Origin: Savagea sp.
Lineage (GTDB): Bacteria > Bacillota > Bacilli > Bacillales_A > Planococcaceae
Length of the DNA: 42,370 bases
Assembly (NCBI GenBank): GCA_030146155.1
Contig: JASLCF010000137.1
Span: 1-42,370 of the forward strand
Reading direction: 5' to 3'
In this document: positions 7,978 through 14,941 of the stretch, in pieces
How the letters are laid out: each line of letters opens with the position of its first letter
Numbering within the stretch: position 1 is the first letter of the stretch
The notes under the pieces: model-generated
The model's input: the letters and a program-made list of their open reading frames with translations, nothing else
What the model was told of the DNA's origin: nothing
Databases searched by the model: none
Position numbers and translations under genes: made by a program

Positions 7978-8748
7978 ATGGAACATATTTACCAGCATTT
8001 TCGAGCGTATGAGCAGCAATGGATTGATGAATGCTATGATCTTATTCAACAGGTAGAAGATCAATATGTACCCAAGCTCACTCCTTTTTTAAATCCAAGA
8101 GAACGTTCAATTTTACAATCCATTTGTAATCAACAAGAGATTGCTTGCTCAAGTTATGGTGGATTTGAAGAGGCTGAAAATCAAAGAGTACTCATCTATC
8201 CGTCATACCATGAAGTAATACAAGATGATTTTTCAATTCAATTATTTCAATTAAGGTATGCGACGAAATTTGTAACACTTACACACCGAGAAGTTCTAGG
8301 TGGATTGATGGCAATTGGATTAGAACGTGCTACATTTGGTGACATTTTGATTGTAGATGAGGTTATTCAATTTGCAGCTACTGCTGAAACCGCTGATTTT
8401 ATTGCCATGCAGTTTACCGAAGTAGGAAAAGCGAATGTAAGAGCTGAAAAAATAGAGCAAACACAATTAAAAAGGATAGAGCACTATGAAGAACGGTTAC
8501 TGTTCGTTTCCTCATTAAGACTAGATACACTCTTGTCAGAAATTTTACATATATCAAGACAACGGGCATCCAAGTTAATTGAGAGTGAGAAGGTTAAATT
8601 AAACTGGACGGTCTATACTCAGAAATCTGAAGTTGTTGAAGTGGGTGATCAATTATCCATTCGAGGTTTCGGCAGGTTTCAAATTTTGAGAATTGAAGGT
8701 ACAACAAAGAAAGATAATATCCGATGTGTAATCGGTCAATTAAAATAG
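7978..8748 (+). CDS. ylmH: S4-domain RNA-binding protein (YlmH)
   Basis: YlmH is a ribosome-associated RNA-binding protein. Work on Bacillus subtilis links it to ribosome quality control, where it can act beside RqcH in C-terminal alanine tailing. The 256-residue protein has an N-terminal domain (FLNPRERSILQSICNQQ, LGGLMAIGLERATFGDI) and a C-terminal S4 domain (LRLDTLLSEILHISRQRASK, then VEVGDQLSIRGFGRF). The ATG at 7978 follows GGAG with 8-base spacing; a GTG at 7969 is less likely. rqcH, coding for its proposed partner, lies at 26277-27959 in the same window. Confidence 0.93.
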   Translation: MEHIYQHFRAYEQQWIDECYDLIQQVEDQYVPKLTPFLNPRERSILQSICNQQEIACSSYGGFEEAENQRVLIYPSYHEVIQDDFSIQLFQLRYATKFVTLTHREVLGGLMAIGLERATFGDILIVDEVIQFAATAETADFIAMQFTEVGKANVRAEKIEQTQLKRIEHYEERLLFVSSLRLDTLLSEILHISRQRASKLIESEKVKLNWTVYTQKSEVVEVGDQLSIRGFGRFQILRIEGTTKKDNIRCVIGQLK

Positions 8749-8763
8749 GGGAGGATGAGAAAA

Positions 8764-9285
8764 ATGGCAATTACTCCAATCGATATTCATAATAAAGTAT
8801 TCAATAAAGGCTTCAGAGGTTACGATGAAGATGAAGTGAATGAATTTTTAGAACAAGTGATGCATGATTTTGAAACATTAATCGATGAGAATAAACAATT
8901 GAAAAAAGACCTTTCTGAAAAAGAAGAACAGGCGATGCGTTATACTACTCTTGAAGAAACCTTACAAAAATCAATTGTTGTTGCTCAAGAAGCGGCAGAA
9001 GATGTTCGTAGAAATGCAACACAAGAAGCTAAATTAATTGTCAAAGAAGCTGAGAAAAATGCAGATCGAATCGTCAATGATGCATTAGTCAAATCGAGAG
9101 CTATCAATTTAGAAATTGATGATTTGAAAAAACAATCTAAAGTGTTCAGAAATCGTTTAAAATTATTAGTTGAAGCACAATTGGAATTATTAAAAACAGA
9201 TGATTGGAATAAAGTATTAGAGATGAATGAATCTTTTGAGAATGTTGAAACAGTAGAAGATATTCAAAGTATAGAATCTAAATAA
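8764..9285 (+). CDS. divIVA: Septum site / pole-targeting protein DivIVA
   Basis: DivIVA is a coiled-coil protein that recognises curved membrane at poles and septa. The 173-residue protein begins with the family signature ITPIDIHNKVFNKGFRGYD followed by EDEVNEFLEQV, which together form the lipid-binding domain. A second long coiled coil rich in Glu, Ala and Lys covers about residues 60-145. The tail is short and acidic. The ATG at 8764 has GGGGAGG at the right distance; the ATG at 8755 overlaps that site. Next comes a promoter and the ileS leader, so divIVA probably ends the division transcript, although no terminator hairpin is obvious between them. Confidence 0.95.
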   Translation: MAITPIDIHNKVFNKGFRGYDEDEVNEFLEQVMHDFETLIDENKQLKKDLSEKEEQAMRYTTLEETLQKSIVVAQEAAEDVRRNATQEAKLIVKEAEKNADRIVNDALVKSRAINLEIDDLKKQSKVFRNRLKLLVEAQLELLKTDDWNKVLEMNESFENVETVEDIQSIESK

Positions 9286-9290
9286 GTCAC

Positions 9291-9320
9291 TTGACAAATG
9301 GAAAGTCTAGTCCTTATAAT
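9291..9320 (+). promoter_or_regulatory. Sigma-A-type promoter of ileS
   Basis: TTGACA at 9291-9296 and TATAAT at 9315-9320 match both consensus hexamers exactly, with an 18-bp spacer. It begins 6 bp after the divIVA stop and drives the T-box leader. Confidence 0.85.
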
Positions 9321-9327
9321 GATTTGA

Positions 9328-9577
9328 AAGTAATAGATGAACTAAGAGGAAGAGAGTACTAATATTGAGTTACCTCACCAGCGAGTTAAGGATAGTGAAA
9401 GCTTAACGATTCTCACATTAGGAAAATCACTTCTGAGTTAAATTACTGAATGGAGTAAGTAATTTCGGTTACACGCCGTTAAAGTGTCTAAGAGGTTGAA
9501 GTAAGCGAAATGCTTATTTAAACAATTAGGGTGGTAACGCGAATATCTTCGTCCCTTTCCAGGGGCGGAGTTTTTTT
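9328..9577 (+). promoter_or_regulatory. Isoleucine T-box riboswitch (ileS leader)
   Basis: This is a tRNA-sensing leader that lets transcription continue when uncharged tRNA-Ile accumulates. The T-box core AGGGTGGTAACGCG is at 9528-9541. A terminator (CTTCGTCCC, 6-nt loop, GGGGCGGAG, then seven T) lies at 9547-9577. In Stem I, AGTA (9355-9358) and the CTAAT/ATTAG helix frame a specifier loop whose 3' side reads GAAAATCA, giving ATC (an isoleucine codon) at 9426-9428. The apical Stem I sequence CCAGCGAGTTAAGGATAGTGAAAGC resembles other T-boxes. The leader fills the 313-bp gap between divIVA and ileS. Confidence 0.93.
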
Positions 9578-9598
9578 ATTGATAAAGGAGAGAAAAAA

Positions 9599-12352
9599 AT
9601 GGACTATAAAGACACATTATTAATGCCAAAAACAGATTTTCCGATGAGAGGGAACTTGCCTAATCGTGAACCTGCCATTCAAGAGAAGTGGAATGAATTA
9701 AATATTTATCAAAAAGTACAGGAACGTACGAAAGGTTTACCTAAATTTATTTTGCATGACGGACCTCCCTTTGCGAATGGTGACTTGCATATGGGTCATG
9801 CGTTAAACCGTGTTTTAAAAGACATGATTGTTCGCTATAAATCAATGTCAGGCTTCGATGCACCATTTGTTCCTGGATGGGATACACATGGTCTTCCGAT
9901 TGAACAAGTATTAGCTAACAAAGGTGTGAAACGCAAAGAAATGTCACTTGTGGATTATCGTAAAATGTGTGCGGACTATGCGTTTACACAAATTGATAAT
10001 CAACGTAATCAATCCAAACGATTAGGTGTCAGAGGGGATTGGGAAAATCCATATATCACTTTACAACCTGAGTTTGAATCTCACCAAATTAAAGTATTTG
10101 GTAAAATGGCTGAAAAAGGATATATCTATAAAGGATTGAAGCCTGTTTACTGGTCTCCGTCAAGTGAGTCAGCATTAGCAGAAGCAGAAATCGAGTACCA
10201 AGATAAGCGTTCTCCTTCTATTTTTGTTAGCTTCCCAACAAAGGACGGAAAAGGTGTAATTGCTGAGGATGTAGAATTTCTAATTTGGACAACAACGCCT
10301 TGGACAATTCCAGCAAACTTAGGTATTTCTGTTCATCCTGCGTATGACTATGTTGTAGTGGCTGTAAATGGTAAAAAATTATTGTTAGCTAAAGAGTTAC
10401 TGGCGACTGTTCAAGAACAATTAGGTTGGTCAGATGTTGAAATTGTGCAAGAAATCAAAGGGGAACAGCTGGATCGCGTCGTAGCTAAACATCCAATTTA
10501 TGAGCGTGATTCACTCGTAATGGTTGGTGAACACGTCACTTTAGATGCAGGAACGGGTTGTGTTCACACGGCACCTGGACACGGTGAAGATGACTACTAC
10601 ATTGGACGTGATTATGGTTTAGATGTACTTTCACCTGTCAACGCACGTGGTGTTATGACAGATGAAGCACCATTATTTGAAGGTCTCTTCTATGAAGATG
10701 CCAACAAAGCAGTTACTGAAAAGTTAACCGAACTCGGTCATCTTGAACATATGGATTTCATTACACACTCATTCCCACATGATTGGCGTACAAAGAAACC
10801 TGTGATGTACCGTGCTACAGCACAATGGTTTGCTTCGATTGATGCATTCCGCGATGAATTATTAGGAGCAGTTGAAGAAACGACGTTTACACCAACATGG
10901 GGTAAAACACGTCTATACAATATGGTTCGTGACCGTGGAGATTGGGTTATTTCTCGTCAACGTGCATGGGGAGTTCCGATTCCTGTGTTCTATGCAGAGG
11001 ATGAAGAGCCGATTATTACACCAGAAACGATTGAACATGTCGCTCAATTATTCAGAGAGCACGGTTCAAATGTTTGGTTTGAACGTGAAGCAAAAGATTT
11101 ATTACCTGAAGGCTTTACACACCCGAATAGCCCGAATGGTCGATTCACTAAAGAAGATGACATTATGGACGTTTGGTTTGATTCAGGTTCTTCTCATCAA
11201 GGTGTCCTTGTAGAACGTGAAGAACTACAGTATCCAGCAGACTTATACTTAGAGGGCTCGGATCAGTATCGTGGTTGGTTCAACTCTTCACTGACAACAA
11301 GTGTAGCAATGAATGGTATTGCACCTTATAAGAGCATTTTAAGTCACGGGTTCACCTTAGATAATAAAGGTCGTAAAATGAGTAAATCATTAGGAAATAC
11401 AATTGACCCTGTTAAAGTGATGAACCAAATGGGTGCTGATATTTTAAGAATGTGGGCATCTTCTGTAGACTACACAGCCGACGTACGCGTATCAGATGAA
11501 AACTTTAAGCAAGTATCTGAGGTTTATCGAAAAATTAGAAATACATTCCGTTTTTTACATGGGAATGTCAGTGATTTTAATCCAACAACTAATCGTGTGC
11601 CGTATGCAGAGCTACGTCCGGTAGATCAGTATGTGGTTGTGCGTTTACATGAAGTGATTGCTGAGAGTAAAAAAGCTTATGAAGCATATGACTTTGCAAG
11701 TGTTTATCATACTGTGAATCACTTTGTGACGAATGAACTCAGTTCGTTCTACTTGGACATTGCAAAAGATGTGGTTTATGTGGATGGACAAGATTCATTA
11801 CACCGTCGTGCAATGCAGACTGTAATGTATGACACATTGGTTGCACTTGTGAAACTACTTGCACCGATTTTACCGCATACTTCAGAAGAAATGTGGTCGC
11901 ACTTATCTTACGAAAACGAACAGGTAATCAGTGTTCAGTTAACAGATATGCCAGAAGTAGAAGATTTCAGTGAGCAAGGTAAAGCATTGATTGAACGTTT
12001 CGAACAATTGTTAGCTGTTCGTGATGATGTGTTAAAAGCGTTAGAAGAAGCACGTAATGAAAAAGTAATTGGAAAATCACTTGAAGCAAAAGTAACAGTT
12101 GCATGTAAAGAAGATGCTAGCTTATTAGAAGCTACTGACATTGACTTTGCCCAATTCTTTATTGTATCTGCTTTTGAATTACAACCTTGGGATGCTTTAA
12201 CAAAAGAGTATCAACAAGTGAAAGTTCAAGTTACGCCTGCAGAAGGTGAAAAATGTAATCGTTGCTGGCAAGTTAAAACAGATGTAGGAGCAAAAGAAGG
12301 CTTTGAAGACATCTGTGTACGTTGTGCAACAGTTGTAGAAACATTGTCTTAA
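9599..12352 (+). CDS. ileS: Isoleucyl-tRNA synthetase
   Basis: IleRS charges tRNA-Ile in the cytoplasm and edits mischarged valine. The 917-residue protein is the typical bacterial length. It contains PPFANGDLHMGHALNR (HIGH motif) near residue 57, the editing domain with WTTTPWTIPAN and AGTGCVHTAPGHGEDD, the GRKMSKSLGNTIDP motif (KMSKS) near 593, and a C-terminal zinc site with two cysteine pairs (CNRCW and CVRC). The KMSKS form and C-terminal zinc finger fit the class common in Bacillales that is mupirocin-sensitive, but sensitivity was not tested here. The ATG is preceded by AAAGGAGAG. Expression should follow tRNA-Ile charging through the T-box leader. Confidence 0.98.
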   Translation: MDYKDTLLMPKTDFPMRGNLPNREPAIQEKWNELNIYQKVQERTKGLPKFILHDGPPFANGDLHMGHALNRVLKDMIVRYKSMSGFDAPFVPGWDTHGLPIEQVLANKGVKRKEMSLVDYRKMCADYAFTQIDNQRNQSKRLGVRGDWENPYITLQPEFESHQIKVFGKMAEKGYIYKGLKPVYWSPSSESALAEAEIEYQDKRSPSIFVSFPTKDGKGVIAEDVEFLIWTTTPWTIPANLGISVHPAYDYVVVAVNGKKLLLAKELLATVQEQLGWSDVEIVQEIKGEQLDRVVAKHPIYERDSLVMVGEHVTLDAGTGCVHTAPGHGEDDYYIGRDYGLDVLSPVNARGVMTDEAPLFEGLFYEDANKAVTEKLTELGHLEHMDFITHSFPHDWRTKKPVMYRATAQWFASIDAFRDELLGAVEETTFTPTWGKTRLYNMVRDRGDWVISRQRAWGVPIPVFYAEDEEPIITPETIEHVAQLFREHGSNVWFEREAKDLLPEGFTHPNSPNGRFTKEDDIMDVWFDSGSSHQGVLVEREELQYPADLYLEGSDQYRGWFNSSLTTSVAMNGIAPYKSILSHGFTLDNKGRKMSKSLGNTIDPVKVMNQMGADILRMWASSVDYTADVRVSDENFKQVSEVYRKIRNTFRFLHGNVSDFNPTTNRVPYAELRPVDQYVVVRLHEVIAESKKAYEAYDFASVYHTVNHFVTNELSSFYLDIAKDVVYVDGQDSLHRRAMQTVMYDTLVALVKLLAPILPHTSEEMWSHLSYENEQVISVQLTDMPEVEDFSEQGKALIERFEQLLAVRDDVLKALEEARNEKVIGKSLEAKVTVACKEDASLLEATDIDFAQFFIVSAFELQPWDALTKEYQQVKVQVTPAEGEKCNRCWQVKTDVGAKEGFEDICVRCATVVETLS

Positions 12353-12414
12353 TCGTTCAATCATTTGGTCTGATTTTGAGAAGAACAAGTGCTGATTGAG
12401 AGTTTATAATGGAT

Positions 12415-12487
12415 AACGTTGGTGAAAGAAAATCACCTTCTCTCGATTATTGGAGAAGGTGATGGAATTTCGCTAACGTTTTTTTAT
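12415..12487 (+). terminator. Long hairpin terminator after ileS
   Basis: A perfect 11-bp inner stem (ATCACCTTCTC at 12432-12442 with GAGAAGGTGAT at 12453-12463) has a 10-nt loop. An outer pairing of AACGTT (12415-12420) with AACGTT (12475-12480) is followed at once by a seven-T run. The whole folds as one long interrupted hairpin, larger than a normal terminator. Confidence 0.8.
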
Positions 12488-12731
12488 TTTATTGTGTAAT
12501 CAGTAGCCCTCCATTGAAAGAAAAGCCAACCACAATTAGCTGTAACTAGCAGGATGATGTGTGCTGAAGTTATGCCTTCATATTTGGAACGGAATGCAAG
12601 ACGATGGGAATTAAACATCACAAAATCTGTTTAAAAAGCCATTTACTCTAGCATTTTAAATAACATTCATACCACTTCATCTTGATAGATTAAAATTCTT
12701 CACTTAAGTTGTCTGATGTAGCCCTTTTTTT
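12488..12731. other. Intergenic stretch without a convincing gene
   Basis: This is the middle part of the 468-bp gap between ileS and lspA. In Bacillus subtilis a TraR/DksA-type gene (ylyA) lies here; none is visible. The only open stretch of note is a 26-codon frame on the plus strand from ATG at about 12553 to a TAA at about 12633, which includes PSYLERNARRWELNITKSV. It has only a weak AGG before it and no recognised family. It may be a decayed gene fragment or chance. No tRNA, repeat or insertion sequence end was seen. Confidence 0.4.
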
Positions 12732-12775
12732 ATTTAAACACTCGAAGGAAACAAGTGTCTAAATGGTTTTTTTTT
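12732..12775 (+). terminator. Terminator-like hairpin upstream of lspA
   Basis: ATTTAAACACT (12732-12742) pairs with AGTGTCTAAAT (12754-12764) with one A-C mismatch, around an 11-nt loop, and is followed by GG and nine T. It points in the plus direction, after the ileS terminator, so it would end a transcript that starts in the gap or reads through from ileS. Confidence 0.65.
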
Positions 12776-12790
12776 GTTATACTGTAACAA
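12774..12790 (+). promoter_or_regulatory. Possible lspA -10 region within a small palindrome
   Basis: TATACT (12778-12783) is a plausible -10 hexamer 38 bp before the lspA start. It lies inside the inverted repeat TTGTTA-TACTG-TAACAA (12774-12790), which could be an operator. No good -35 element is visible because the upstream bases are the T run of the preceding hairpin. Confidence 0.35.
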
Positions 12791-12820
12791 GATTGTTTTC
12801 AGAAAAAGGCGGAGAGTGAC

Positions 12821-13297
12821 ATGATTTATTATGGAATCGCATTATTGGTGATTATAATTGATCAACTTACGAAATTACAAGTGATCAAAACGATGGATAT
12901 TGGAGACAAAATTGAATTAATTCCAGGTTATTTATCTATTTATTCACACCGTAATAGTGGAGCAGCTTGGGGAATGCTAGAAGGAAAAATGACTTTCTTT
13001 TATATCATTACACTTTTTGTAGTAGCCGGTTTGATTTACTATTTCCAAAAGGAAGCAAAGCATAAAGTAGTTGAAGGGATTGCCATTATGTTAATACTGG
13101 GCGGTGCAGTTGGCAATTTTATAGACCGTGTACTGTATCAAGAAGTTGTAGATTTTATTAGTGTCTGGATTCCAGTAATGGATTATGATTTTCCGATATT
13201 TAATATTGCAGATGCTGCATTAACAATTGGAGTAATCTTACTAATTGTTCAAATGCTCATTGATGTAAAAAAAGAAAAACAAAAGGTGGAACAATAA
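12821..13297 (+). CDS. lspA: Lipoprotein signal peptidase II
   Basis: LspA cleaves the signal peptide of diacylglyceryl-modified prolipoproteins in the membrane. The 158-residue protein has four membrane segments: IALLVIIIDQLTK, a central segment near residues 63-80, IAIMLILGGAVGNFIDR near 88, and a last one near 130-148. The two catalytic aspartates fall in GGAVGNFIDRV and FNIADAAL, and HRNSGAAWGML is the conserved extracellular-loop motif. A GGCGGAGAG ribosome binding site precedes the ATG. Its TAA stop overlaps the ATG of the next gene by one base. Confidence 0.97.
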   Translation: MIYYGIALLVIIIDQLTKLQVIKTMDIGDKIELIPGYLSIYSHRNSGAAWGMLEGKMTFFYIITLFVVAGLIYYFQKEAKHKVVEGIAIMLILGGAVGNFIDRVLYQEVVDFISVWIPVMDYDFPIFNIADAALTIGVILLIVQMLIDVKKEKQKVEQ

Positions 13298-14208
13298 TGG
13301 AACAGTTTATTATTACTGCAGAAGAGAAAAATAGTCGTTTGGATAAAGTTGTTCCAAGTAGACAACCCGATTGGTCACGTACGCAAGTCCAACAATGGAT
13401 TAAAGAAGGAGATTTGCTTGTGAACAACCAACAAGTCAAATCTAATTATAAAGTGGCAGAAGGCGATGTTATCACGATTCAAATTCCTGAACCTGTAGAG
13501 TTGGATGTGGTTGCAGAAGATTTACAATTAGAGATTATTTATGAAGACAAAGATCTAGTGATTGTGAATAAACCAAGTGGAATGGTGGTCCATCCATCAG
13601 CTGGTCACGCAAGTGGAACTTTGGTTAACGGACTCATGCATCAAGTGAAAGATTTATCGGGAATTAACGGTGTATTGAGACCAGGAATTGTTCACCGTTT
13701 AGATAAAGATACATCTGGACTTTTAGTCGTTGCTAAAAATGATAGCAGTCATATCGATTTAGTAAATCAATTAGTTGAACGTACAGTGACACGAAAATAC
13801 ATTGCAGTCGTTCACGGCCGTATTCCACATGAAAAAGGAACCATTGAAGCACCTATCGGTAGAAATCCAAAAGATCGTCAAAGTATGGATGTTGTAGGAA
13901 ATGGTAAAGAAGCTATTACTCATTTCAGAGTGCTTGAACATTTTGGAGATCGTTTTACCTTAGTAGAGTGCCAGTTAGAAACAGGAAGGACTCACCAAAT
14001 TCGTGTGCATATGAAATATATAGGGCATCCAATTGCTGCAGACCCAGTTTATGGCCCACGCAAAACACTTGAACATGATGGACAATTGCTTCATGCTCGT
14101 ACGCTAGGTCTAATTCATCCATCGACAGGTGAATATATAGAATATAGTCAAGAAGTGCCAGCAGATTTTCAAGAAGTATTACAACAATTAAGAGCAGAAA
14201 CAAATTGA
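13297..14208 (+). CDS. RluD-family 23S rRNA pseudouridine synthase (YlyB)
   Basis: This is an RluA/RluD-family enzyme that isomerises uridines in large-subunit rRNA. The 303-residue protein has an N-terminal S4 domain (SRLDKVVPSRQPDWSRTQVQ, VNNQQVKSNYKVAEGDVI) and the catalytic domain with PGIVHRLDKDTSGLLVVAKN near residue 130, where the aspartate of HRLD is catalytic. It also has the family stretch ECQLETGRTHQIRVHMKYIG near 225. It matches ylyB in the lspA-ylyB-pyrR order of Bacillus subtilis. Its exact target uridines cannot be read from sequence. The pyr promoter is built into its last codons: the TGA stop lies inside the TTGACA hexamer. Confidence 0.93.
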   Translation: MEQFIITAEEKNSRLDKVVPSRQPDWSRTQVQQWIKEGDLLVNNQQVKSNYKVAEGDVITIQIPEPVELDVVAEDLQLEIIYEDKDLVIVNKPSGMVVHPSAGHASGTLVNGLMHQVKDLSGINGVLRPGIVHRLDKDTSGLLVVAKNDSSHIDLVNQLVERTVTRKYIAVVHGRIPHEKGTIEAPIGRNPKDRQSMDVVGNGKEAITHFRVLEHFGDRFTLVECQLETGRTHQIRVHMKYIGHPIAADPVYGPRKTLEHDGQLLHARTLGLIHPSTGEYIEYSQEVPADFQEVLQQLRAETN

Positions 14209-14232
14209 CAAAAGATTTGTTTACTGTATAAT
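14205..14232 (+). promoter_or_regulatory. Sigma-A-type promoter of the pyr operon
   Basis: TTGACA (14205-14210) and TATAAT (14227-14232) are exact consensus hexamers with a 16-bp spacer. The -35 element contains the stop codon of the rluD-family gene. Transcription would start near 14239 and read into the PyrR attenuator. Confidence 0.85.
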
Positions 14233-14251
14233 TAAGAACAATTGAATATGT

Positions 14252-14362
14252 ACCTTTAAAGAAAGTCCAGAGAGGCTTAAAAGGTTGCGAATGAGTCATA
14301 AGGAGACGTCTGTCTTTTTGTGTACTTTAACCTACCTTTTCCGGACTGGAGAAGGTTTTTTT
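14252..14362 (+). promoter_or_regulatory. PyrR-dependent attenuator in the pyr leader
   Basis: The PyrR binding hairpin is AAGTC-CAGAGA-GGCTT at about 14263-14278, with the hexaloop CAGAGA and a lower stem (ACCTTT with AAAAGGT), matching the known AGUCCAGAGAGGCU site. Downstream, ACCTTTTCC (14334-14342) and GGAGAAGGT (14348-14356) followed by a T run form the terminator. AAAAGGT just after the PyrR hairpin can pair instead with ACCTTTT, the 5' arm of the terminator, giving an antiterminator. By the established mechanism PyrR with UMP stabilises the first hairpin and so promotes termination. Confidence 0.9.
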
Positions 14363-14383
14363 ATTGAAAAAAGGAGGGAAATC

Positions 14384-14923
14384 ATGTCTGTCCAAGCAAC
14401 TATATTAGATGATGCAGCCATTCACCGTGCATTGACTAGAATTGCTCATGAAATTATTGAACGTAACAAAGGAGTCGAGCGTTGTGTACTCGTCGGAATA
14501 AAGACGAGAGGTGTTTATCTCGCTAACCGATTAGCAGAACGTATCGAAAGCATTGAACACACGATAGTTCCAACAGGAGAACTTGATATTACATTCTACA
14601 GAGACGATATCGATCAAAAAGAATTATCAGATGCGTCAGATGTTAAACTTTCAAATATTGAAGCACCTATTGAAAATAAAATTGTAATCATTGTCGATGA
14701 TGTTTTGTTTACAGGTAGAACTGTAAGAGCAGCGATGGACGCATTAATTGATCAAGGAAGACCTTCTCAAATCCAGCTGGCAGTGCTTGTGGATCGAGGT
14801 CATCGCGAATTACCGATTCGTCCAGATTACGTAGGGAAAAATATTCCGACTTCAAGTGAAGAAAGAGTCGTAGTTAAAATGATTGAAGAAGATGATGAAA
14901 ACAGTGTTACGATTCATAAGTAG
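14384..14923 (+). CDS. pyrR: Pyrimidine operon attenuator / uracil phosphoribosyltransferase PyrR
   Basis: PyrR is an RNA-binding regulator that senses UMP/UTP against PRPP and also has uracil phosphoribosyltransferase activity. The 179-residue protein has the PRPP-binding signature IVIIVDDVLFTGRT near residue 99, CVLVGIKTRGVYLANRLAERI near 30, and DRGHRELPIRPDYVGKNIPT near 137, all typical of PyrR. The ATG at 14384 follows AAGGAGGG at good spacing. An in-frame open stretch extends upstream to 14285, but that part is the attenuator RNA. PyrR would act on its own leader and on the site before pyrB. pyrP follows after 18 bp with no attenuator between them. Confidence 0.97.
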   Translation: MSVQATILDDAAIHRALTRIAHEIIERNKGVERCVLVGIKTRGVYLANRLAERIESIEHTIVPTGELDITFYRDDIDQKELSDASDVKLSNIEAPIENKIVIIVDDVLFTGRTVRAAMDALIDQGRPSQIQLAVLVDRGHRELPIRPDYVGKNIPTSSEERVVVKMIEEDDENSVTIHK

Positions 14924-14941
14924 GACAATTAGGGGGACAAT

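Noticed and set aside
10872..11213. A 113-codon plus-strand frame inside ileS
   Set aside because: It lies wholly in another frame of the intact ileS and has no ribosome binding site or family.
12488..12820. Insertion sequence or mobile element remnant before lspA
   Set aside because: No terminal inverted repeats, target duplication or transposase motif could be seen. The hairpins are explained as terminators.
14285..14383. An N-terminal extension of PyrR from an upstream ATG
   Set aside because: This stretch is the attenuator RNA with the terminator hairpin, and a good AAGGAGGG with the family N terminus lies at 14384.
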